NCBI RefSeq assembly: GCF_946478835.1
Contig: NZ_CAMLDV010000180.1
Span: 1 to 6,527 of the forward strand
Direction: 5' to 3'
DNA: 6,527 bases
Source: an uncultured Bdellovibrio sp.
GTDB taxonomy: Bacteria; Bdellovibrionota; Bdellovibrionia; Bdellovibrionales; Bdellovibrionaceae
The notes beneath the pieces are model-generated. The model was not told where the DNA came from. It saw nothing but the letters and a program-made list of their open reading frames with translations, and searched no databases. A program made the translations under genes and the position numbers. This document shows positions 1 to 4,917 of this stretch, in pieces (the first letter of the stretch is position 1; every line of letters starts with the position of its first letter).

Positions 1-133
1 CTTGGCACAAGACCTTTGCTTCTTCGATCTTGTTGGCAGTGATAACGTTAAGTCCTTTTCTATCGAGCACTCTAAACAGAGCGGTGCGGAGTGATGACTC
101 GTCATCTAATATAAGAACTCTTTGGCTTCGCAT
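1..133 (-). CDS. Response regulator, N-terminal receiver domain (partial, C-terminus off the left edge)
   Basis: Only the first 44 codons are present. The translation begins MRSQRVLILDDESSLRTALF and has the hallmark start of a CheY-like receiver: a hydrophobic first beta strand (RVLIL), the acidic Asp-Asp-Glu cluster at residues 10-12 that binds Mg2+, and the amphipathic first helix running to about residue 27 (LRTALFRVLDRKG). A second strand (NVITA) and the start of helix 2 follow. The phosphoacceptor Asp and any output domain lie outside the window, so the class (stand-alone, DNA-binding or NtrC-like) cannot be told. I chose the ATG at 133 because a strong Shine-Dalgarno, GGAAGGA, sits 6 nt upstream. 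An in-frame ATG at 148 lacks a comparable site. The gene lies 102 nt downstream of a histidine kinase on the same strand and is a natural candidate for its partner; that pairing is inference. Confidence 0.9.
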   Translation of the reverse strand, partial: MRSQRVLILDDESSLRTALFRVLDRKGLNVITANKIEEAKVLCQ

Positions 134-139
134 GAACCG

Positions 140-146
140 TCCTTCC
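140..146 (-). promoter_or_regulatory. Ribosome binding site of the response regulator gene
   Basis: Read on the minus strand, GGAAGGA lies 6 nt before the ATG at 133. It decides between that start and the in-frame ATG at 148, which would place this motif inside the coding region and has no purine-rich site of similar quality upstream. Confidence 0.75.
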
Positions 147-182
147 ATGGTGGGTTCTTTGGGGAAAATGTTCCCTTAAATT

Positions 183-212
183 AGGATAGTGTGATTTTGA
201 CGGTACTGTCAA
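183..212 (-). promoter_or_regulatory. Predicted sigma70-type promoter for the response regulator
   Basis: On the minus strand a perfect -35 consensus TTGACA (212-207) is followed after 18 nt by TATCCT (188-183), a 4/6 match to the -10 consensus. Transcription would start near 176, giving a leader of about 40 nt before the ATG at 133. The promoter lies in the gap between the kinase stop and the response regulator start, so it would allow the regulator to be made independently of the upstream genes. The 18-nt spacer and imperfect -10 suggest only moderate intrinsic strength. The -35 box lies inside a palindrome, listed separately. Confidence 0.55.
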
Positions 213-214
213 AA
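195..214. promoter_or_regulatory. 20-bp near-perfect palindrome, candidate operator over the -35 box
   Basis: The minus-strand sequence TTTTGACAGTACCGTCAAAA matches its own reverse complement at 18 of 20 positions; the only mismatched pair is symmetric (positions 8 and 13). The general form is TTTTGAC-n-GTAC-n-GTCAAAA. It covers the whole TTGACA -35 element of the response regulator promoter, the position expected of a repressor site or a class II activator site. The two-fold symmetry suggests a dimeric regulator. The binding protein is unknown; autoregulation by the response regulator is one possibility. A hairpin role is less likely, because the inner GTAC cannot pair within a tight loop and no terminator-like T tract follows the second arm. 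Confidence 0.5.
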
Positions 215-235
215 AATCCGCGCCTGGTAAGGCTT

Positions 236-2092
236 TCAGGACCTTAAAACTGGACGGGAGAAGGAAATTTTTGCCAGATTTTCCTGGCCTGGACCTGCTG
301 AAAATTCGAGGTCAGCCTCGTGATCGCGAAGGATCTGTGAAGCCACAGAAACACCTAAGCCTATGGGAAGACTTGGATTTTTTTCTGGAGTTCCATTGTC
401 TTTGATTAAAATCTGGGCAAGGTCCAGGTCGGCAGAAATTTCGATATCGAGAATTCCTCGAAATCCTTTCTCATGGCGACTTCTATCGGTGACACGATCA
501 ATGGAACTTTGCAGAACGTTCTTCAAACCTTGCGCCAACAAATTCAAATGCCCACGAACGGCAATGTCTTCGCCAGGAAAGTGTAACTTCACTTCAATAC
601 CTTGAGACTTCGTTTGCAGTTCAACAATTTTGAGCGCACGCAAGCACGCTTCTTTCAAACTGACGTCGCCTTCTTGATCGGCGTTCGGATTGCGCGTGAA
701 GCCCAAAAGATTTTGCACGATCTCTTTGCAACGTTGCACGCCCGCTTCCATCTCGACAATGTCAGGATAAAGAGGATTGTCAGGGCTCATGTCCATCTTA
801 ATCAATTGAGTGAAAGACAAAATGCCGCCCAGAGGATTATTCAACTCATGCGCGATACTGGAGCCAATCGTTCCAAGCTCTGCCATCTTCGCGGACTCAA
901 GAATCTGTCTTTCCATTTTCAATTGCTGAGTGATGTCGTGATACAGATTCACGAACACAGGCGGCTTGTCCGAATCCAAAAGCAAGCTTTGACTAAAGAC
1001 ATCAAAGCTTCGTGGTGTGGAGCTGCGCGATTGCACGCGGAAATTACTTCCACGCTGGCAACCGGGACAAGGCTCATCCCGATTAAAAAGAACTTTATAA
1101 CATTTGCGAGACGTCTGTTCTTTTTCCTGTTCACGCAGGCGTTCATCCAAAGCCTTGTTCGATTGAATGATATCGTAATTCGTATCAATCAAAACGACAG
1201 GGTCCGACATGGAGTTGAACGTCGCTTCCCATTGTTCTTTTAAAGACTCTGACTCTTTGAGTTTCTGAATACGATCCAGAGCCAAGGCCACCGCTTCCGC
1301 CACGCGAGTCAGAAAATCACTTTCTTCGCGAGTGAACGGATGATCAGGAGCGCGCAAGAAAAAGATCGAGCCCACTTTTTCATGATGTCTAAAAAGAGGA
1401 ACCTGCAATTGAGTAAAATTCAATTGCGCCTGCACCTGGCGAGCGAAAAGTTCATCTTGCGGATGATAAAACAAACGAATCCATGAAGTTTGCACTGTTG
1501 CAGCCATGGAGTCATTCAAGAGCTGTTCAATCTCTCCCACGGAACTGGCCTGATGGACCGCCATCAAAGCGCGTTTAAAACCTTCAATACGCGAGTTCGT
1601 TAAAAATAATTTACGACGAGCTTCCGTTAAAAACTTCGTTCTTTTTTGCACGCGCTCTTCAAGTTCGATTTGCAAACGCTTCAACTGCGCTGTTTGCTCA
1701 CGAATCAATAGAGCCAAGTTTTCATCTTGCTTGCGCTGATTGGCTTCTTCCAAGGCAGAAAACAAATGCGTTTCTAAATCCGCATCGTTAAAGCTTGTCA
1801 TCACTCGCGAAAAATTAAACTCTTCATGAAGATACGCCATCTGGTGAGCCGAAAAATCTTCAGGCACCACCGCAATGAATTGAATCCCTGGCGAAGAGCG
1901 TTTGATCTCTTCATAAAACTCAGGAAATCTTTTTCCTAAAATCAAAGTGACTGACAACGCGACAACATCATAAGTGGAATCCTGCATCCAGTGCCAAGCC
2001 TGCTGAAGATCCGTGGCGATATGGGCCCCCAGCTCTTGCAGTCTTGGATCCCAAGGACCAATTAAAAGAAAACTGGCTTTTAAAGTCCGCAT
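236..2092 (-). CDS. Soluble multidomain sensor histidine kinase (pseudo-receiver, GAF, PAS, HisKA, degenerate HATPase)
   Basis: 618 residues with no signal peptide or membrane segment, so probably cytoplasmic. Visible order: a receiver-like domain (about 5-115) in which the phosphoacceptor position appears to be Ser (VVALS, residue 47); a charged coiled coil (about 116-165); a GAF-like domain (about 172-272); a short helix; a PAS domain (about 286-390) with cysteines C331, C342 and C345 (the last two in CPGC); and a HisKA dimerisation domain with a classic H-box, IAHELNNPL, His415 being the predicted phosphorylation site. The C-terminal HATPase (about 475-614) is unusual. The N-box reads N525-V-L-Q-S-S, with Ser529 where the Mg-binding Asn is expected. 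G1 is D565-N-G-T-P rather than DxGxG. Only 10 residues separate DNG from the G2-like GLG at 578-580, so the F-box and ATP lid are lacking. Autokinase activity is therefore doubtful. The ATG at 2092 overlaps the upstream HAD gene by 13 nt; an AAGGA lies 12 nt upstream, a rather long spacing, so expression may depend on translational coupling. Confidence 0.9.
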   Translation of the reverse strand: MRTLKASFLLIGPWDPRLQELGAHIATDLQQAWHWMQDSTYDVVALSVTLILGKRFPEFYEEIKRSSPGIQFIAVVPEDFSAHQMAYLHEEFNFSRVMTSFNDADLETHLFSALEEANQRKQDENLALLIREQTAQLKRLQIELEERVQKRTKFLTEARRKLFLTNSRIEGFKRALMAVHQASSVGEIEQLLNDSMAATVQTSWIRLFYHPQDELFARQVQAQLNFTQLQVPLFRHHEKVGSIFFLRAPDHPFTREESDFLTRVAEAVALALDRIQKLKESESLKEQWEATFNSMSDPVVLIDTNYDIIQSNKALDERLREQEKEQTSRKCYKVLFNRDEPCPGCQRGSNFRVQSRSSTPRSFDVFSQSLLLDSDKPPVFVNLYHDITQQLKMERQILESAKMAELGTIGSSIAHELNNPLGGILSFTQLIKMDMSPDNPLYPDIVEMEAGVQRCKEIVQNLLGFTRNPNADQEGDVSLKEACLRALKIVELQTKSQGIEVKLHFPGEDIAVRGHLNLLAQGLKNVLQSSIDRVTDRSRHEKGFRGILDIEISADLDLAQILIKDNGTPEKNPSLPIGLGVSVASQILRDHEADLEFSAGPGQENLAKISFSRPVLRS

Positions 2093-2763
2093 GTCGGGAT
2101 CAAATCCTTGTGATGAGTGATGGTGAAATCAGGATGGTCTTCAGGAAATTGCGGAGTTTCTCCGACGTGTTCGCCGTAAGCAAAGTAACAAGTGTCTGCA
2201 CCGGCGCGTTTGCCGTCACGAATTTCACTCGACAGACGATTGCCGATGCTGAGCAACTCGTGAGGTGGATGTCCTTCTAGGCGCAAAATGTCTAAGAAGG
2301 CAGAATTTTTTTTCTCTCCAACAAAGCCGTTTAAAATATAAATCTTTTTAAAATGGCTTTCGATGCCCAGAGCTTTGATTTTTTTTACTTGCGATTCGTA
2401 AGAACCCATCGTCACTAAAAACAAATTATAGCGCGATTTCAAATTCTCAAGATTTTCAAGAGAATACGGAAGCATGGGTAAATGCGCTGGCACAAAAGGA
2501 TTGTAAAACTCCTGAAGAGCGTCGTGAATCGCTTTGCCTTCTTGATTCGTTCCATAGCGTGCAGCGATCTGCGTGAAGATTTCTGTGTGAGACAAATTCG
2601 CAGCGAGTTCGTGGCGCATTTGCAAGCACTCATCCAGGCTGCATTGCAGGCCCGCTGCAATCATCGCTTCGCACGCTCGGCGCGACGCCATAGGGACTAA
2701 CAATCCCGATGTGTCGAGCAACGTGTCGTCTAAGTCAAAAGCGATGGATTTGTACTTCGTCAT
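2080..2763 (-). CDS. HAD-superfamily hydrolase (probable phosphatase)
   Basis: 227 residues, the usual size for a cytoplasmic HAD phosphatase with a helical C1 cap. Motif I is FDLDDTLLDT, with predicted nucleophile Asp10 and general acid/base Asp12. The cap spans roughly residues 20-95. Motif II is LVTMGS with Thr118. Motif III is a lysine in GEKKNS (151 or 152). Motif IV is SIGNRLSSEIRDGKRAG, where Asn175 replaces the commoner Asp and Glu180 provides an acidic residue. That GN...E form occurs in some HAD subfamilies, so activity is still likely, but the substrate cannot be read from the sequence. I chose the ATG at 2763 over the TTG one codon upstream, because AGGAAAG lies 8 nt before it and because it overlaps the stop of the M14 gene in a TGATG junction typical of translational coupling. 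Its end overlaps the kinase start by 13 nt. A role in phosphosugar or cell-wall metabolism would be guesswork from context. Confidence 0.88.
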   Translation of the reverse strand: MTKYKSIAFDLDDTLLDTSGLLVPMASRRACEAMIAAGLQCSLDECLQMRHELAANLSHTEIFTQIAARYGTNQEGKAIHDALQEFYNPFVPAHLPMLPYSLENLENLKSRYNLFLVTMGSYESQVKKIKALGIESHFKKIYILNGFVGEKKNSAFLDILRLEGHPPHELLSIGNRLSSEIRDGKRAGADTCYFAYGEHVGETPQFPEDHPDFTITHHKDLIPTCGL

Positions 2764-3458
2764 CAAGAATTCTTTCCTGTGAGCAGCATCTCAAGGCCCG
2801 TCTTAAAGTGCGGCCATACCAAATTCAAATCGATGTGCTCCTGCTCTTCAATACATATTACGGGAGTTTGATGCTCGATCCATCCGAACTGTCCCAAACT
2901 TCCCGGAGTCGGGTAGCCGATGTCTTCGCGGCACTCATACCCGGTTCCGGTGGCCAAGATCTCAGCCGCCTTTTTGCCGGGCAGACCCGTGTAAACAACG
3001 CAAGGCTCCCACGAATGAAAGTGTACTATGAGCTGTGGCTTTTCGTCCTCAATGAGTTTCACCAAAGCTTGAACTTCCTTCTCACTTCCAGGCGAAGGGC
3101 CAGGGTAATATCGAGGAGCTTTGGCGTCGGGACTCCAATCGCGGCAGGGAAAGTTGCGATTCAGATCCACGCCGTTCCCATTGGTTCTTTGATTTTGAGA
3201 GTAACCGTCAGGATTGATGCAAGGGATGAGCAGCCAAGGACGGATTTTTTCGGAATTCTGAGTTTCCTCTGCTTTGAGCCATGTGAGGAGTTCTTGCGCT
3301 AGGCGCACGCCTTCCGGCTCATCGCCGTGAACCCCACCGATAAAGAGAATTGGGCGTTCTGAAAAGTCACTCGAACTGTGTGATTTTTTATACAGCTCGA
3401 TCGGTGTGCCTTTCGCGGTGAGTGCCCAAGAAGTTTGGTGAAAAATTTTTCCTTGCAT
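2763..3458 (-). CDS. M14-family zinc carboxypeptidase, MpaA-like (putative murein peptide amidase)
   Basis: 231 residues. The M14 signature is clear: GGVHGDEPEG supplies zinc ligands His44 and Glu47, and the third ligand is His148 in HFHSW. NQRTNGNGVDLNRNFP (residues 88-103) carries the substrate-binding Arg/Asn-Arg residues, and Glu204 in VICIEEQEH is the likely catalytic glutamate. Length, lack of a signal peptide and the GVDLNRNFP block resemble MpaA, which in E. coli cleaves the gamma-D-Glu-meso-diaminopimelate bond of murein tripeptide during cytoplasmic peptidoglycan recycling. That exact activity here is inference; another M14 amidase or carboxypeptidase is possible. The ATG at 3458 has only a weak upstream AGG about 13 nt away. 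It is the first gene of a minus-strand operon, its stop overlaps the HAD start by 1 nt, and it diverges from glmU, a cell-wall precursor gene. Confidence 0.87.
   Translation of the reverse strand: MQGKIFHQTSWALTAKGTPIELYKKSHSSSDFSERPILFIGGVHGDEPEGVRLAQELLTWLKAEETQNSEKIRPWLLIPCINPDGYSQNQRTNGNGVDLNRNFPCRDWSPDAKAPRYYPGPSPGSEKEVQALVKLIEDEKPQLIVHFHSWEPCVVYTGLPGKKAAEILATGTGYECREDIGYPTPGSLGQFGWIEHQTPVICIEEQEHIDLNLVWPHFKTGLEMLLTGKNS
2772..2778 (-). promoter_or_regulatory. Ribosome binding site of the HAD gene, inside the end of the M14 gene
   Basis: On the minus strand AGGAAAG lies 8 nt before the ATG at 2763, within the last codons of the upstream M14 gene. It supports the ATG over the TTG immediately before it, and fits re-initiation at the TGATG stop-start junction. 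Confidence 0.6.
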
Positions 3459-3466
3459 GACATAAT
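3458..3466 (+). promoter_or_regulatory. Candidate extended -10 promoter for glmU-glmS
   Basis: TGACATAAT fits an extended -10 element (TGn followed by CATAAT, 5/6 to consensus). It would start transcription near 3473, about 43 nt ahead of the glmU ATG. There is no good -35: TTGGTG at 3435-3440 is 20 nt away, which is too far, and the 17-nt position reads GTGAAA. It lies across the start of the divergent M14 gene, so the two promoters would be close enough to interfere. Confidence 0.35.
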
Positions 3467-3501
3467 TAAGCCTGTTTTTTTCAGAGAAGAAAAGCTTTTA
3501 A

Positions 3502-3508
3502 AAGGAAG
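3502..3508 (+). promoter_or_regulatory. Ribosome binding site of glmU
   Basis: AAGGAAG lies 7 nt before the ATG at 3516. It settles the glmU start: the reading frame stays open to a TTG at 3435, but the 27 codons in between would overlap the start of the M14 gene and do not resemble a GlmU N-terminus. Confidence 0.8.
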
Positions 3509-3515
3509 TTCGCAC

Positions 3516-4910
3516 ATGTCAGAAAAAGCATCTGAGAAGTTGACGGTGATCGCGCTCGCGGCAGGAAAAGGGACTCGCATGAAGTCGCCTCTTCCTAAAG
3601 TCCTTCATCCCGTAGCCGGTCGCCCTATGATTGAAAAAGTGATTCAAGCTTCTAAACAAGCCGGCGCCGCCGAAGTTCGCGTGATCGTTGGTCACGGCCA
3701 GAACTTGGTACGCCAAGTGGTCGAGCCTATGAACGTGGCTTGTTACGTTCAAGATGAACAACTGGGAACAGCACACGCGGTTCGTTGCGCAAAACCAGAA
3801 ACCATTGAAGGTGATGTTGTGATCATGAACGGAGATCATCCGCTGATTGAAGCTTCCGACATCAAAGACTTCGTGCGCATCTTCCGCGATGAAAAATGTG
3901 ATCTTGCTGTTGTCACAGCTGTTGTGAAAGCTCCTGGCGAGTTTGGTCGCATCGTTCGTCACAAAGGTGAATTGATGGCGATCGTAGAGGCGAAAGACGC
4001 TTCTGCTGAGACATTGAAAATTGACGAGATCAATACAGGCATCTACATCGTGAAAGCATCCGTGCTTGCGGAATATCTTCCTCAAATCAAAAACAACAAT
4101 TCTAAAAAAGAATTCTACATCACGGATTTGATCTCTCTTTGCATTCAGGACAAATGCCGCGTGCAAGCGATCAAGTCGACACCGAAAGTGGCTGTCGGCG
4201 TGAACAATCAAGTGGAGTTGGCGAAAGCGACTCGCATGATTTTCAGACGCAAAGCTTTGCGTTTGATGGAAGAGGGCGTTTTGATGATTGATCCACGCAC
4301 AACGTATGTGGAAGAATCCGTGGAAATCGGCGCGGGGACTGTGATCTACCCGAATGTGTTCATTCGCGGTCGTTCCAAAATCGGTTCTTTCAGCGTGATT
4401 GAATCCAACTGTTTCATTTCCGATTCAGAAATTGCCGACAGCGTGCAAGTGCGCGGTGGAAGCTATTTGGAAAACTCAAAACTTCACAACCGTGTTTCTG
4501 TCGGACCTTACGCGCGTTTGCGTCCTGAAACAGAAATCATGGAAGAAGCTCACGTTGGAAACTTCGTTGAGATGAAAAAAGTGAAGTTTGGCAAAAAATC
4601 AAAAGCAGGACATTTAACATACTTGGGCGATGCTGAAGTGGGTGAAGAGGTCAACGTGGGTTGCGGAACGATTACATGCAACTACGCTGCGGATAGAAAG
4701 AAATATAAAACGAAGATCGGAAACCGCGTGTTTGTGGGAAGTGACACACAATTCGTAGCTCCCATTGAAATCGGCGATGATGCTATCATCGGTTCAGGTT
4801 CAACGATCACTAAAAACGTACCAGCAAAAGCTTTGGCCGTGGCCCGTGGAAAGCAGTTCGTAAAAGAAAACTACGCTCCTAAAGCTGTTGAGTCAGAGAC
4901 AAAAGAGTAG
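3516..4910 (+). CDS. glmU: Bifunctional GlmU: glucosamine-1-phosphate N-acetyltransferase / UDP-GlcNAc pyrophosphorylase
   Basis: 464 residues, close to the usual 450-460. GlmU acetylates glucosamine-1-phosphate with acetyl-CoA, then couples the product to UTP to give UDP-GlcNAc, the cytoplasmic precursor of peptidoglycan and lipopolysaccharide. The N-terminal uridylyltransferase domain (about 8-235) shows the nucleotide-binding loop LAAGKGTRM (14-22) followed by PLPKVLHP, then EQLGTAHA, GDHPL (Asp107, Mg2+ binding; commonly GDVPL), NTGIY (173-177) and GVN (228-230). The C-terminal left-handed beta helix (about 255-440) shows hexapeptide repeats, RLRPETE and KAGHLTYLGDA with catalytic His366, then GTITCNY and ARGKQ near the end. 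CNYAAD stands where CNYDG is common. The ATG at 3516 is chosen by its AAGGAAG site. It is followed after 7 nt by glmS, the same order as the E. coli glmUS operon. Confidence 0.97.
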   Translation: MSEKASEKLTVIALAAGKGTRMKSPLPKVLHPVAGRPMIEKVIQASKQAGAAEVRVIVGHGQNLVRQVVEPMNVACYVQDEQLGTAHAVRCAKPETIEGDVVIMNGDHPLIEASDIKDFVRIFRDEKCDLAVVTAVVKAPGEFGRIVRHKGELMAIVEAKDASAETLKIDEINTGIYIVKASVLAEYLPQIKNNNSKKEFYITDLISLCIQDKCRVQAIKSTPKVAVGVNNQVELAKATRMIFRRKALRLMEEGVLMIDPRTTYVEESVEIGAGTVIYPNVFIRGRSKIGSFSVIESNCFISDSEIADSVQVRGGSYLENSKLHNRVSVGPYARLRPETEIMEEAHVGNFVEMKKVKFGKKSKAGHLTYLGDAEVGEEVNVGCGTITCNYAADRKKYKTKIGNRVFVGSDTQFVAPIEIGDDAIIGSGSTITKNVPAKALAVARGKQFVKENYAPKAVESETKE

Positions 4911-4914
4911 GTGA
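4909..4914 (+). promoter_or_regulatory. Ribosome binding site of glmS overlapping the glmU stop
   Basis: AGGTGA begins inside the glmU TAG stop codon and ends 3 nt before the glmS ATG at 4918. The 7-nt gap leaves no room for a separate promoter or a glmS ribozyme, so glmS is expected to be read from the glmU transcript with coupled translation. Confidence 0.55.
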
Positions 4915-4917
4915 AGC

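Noticed and set aside
222..233. Short hairpin GCCT-GGTA-AGGC just after the kinase stop, followed on the minus strand by a T run: possible intrinsic terminator
   Set aside because: The stem is only 4 bp and the T run starts 5 nt beyond it, so it is too weak to call a terminator. The T run is also part of the palindrome.
602..1243. Plus-strand open frame of 213 codons opposite the kinase
   Set aside because: It lies wholly inside the kinase gene on the other strand, and its product has low-complexity composition without recognisable motifs. The kinase frame has clear domains.
2709..3302. Plus-strand open frame of 197 codons opposite the M14 gene
   Set aside because: It is antisense to a gene with an unmistakable M14 catalytic signature and shows no family resemblance of its own.
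3435..3515. Upstream extension of glmU from a TTG at 3435
   Set aside because: The 27 extra residues do not look like GlmU, overlap the M14 gene start, and the ATG at 3516 has a strong ribosome binding site.
3519..4211. Minus-strand open frame of 230 codons opposite glmU
   Set aside because: It is a shadow of the well-conserved glmU frame; its Phe/His/Arg/Cys-rich composition is typical of an antisense translation.
4911..4917. Possible glmS riboswitch/ribozyme before glmS
   Set aside because: Only 7 nt separate glmU and glmS, and that ribozyme is known mainly from Gram-positive bacteria.
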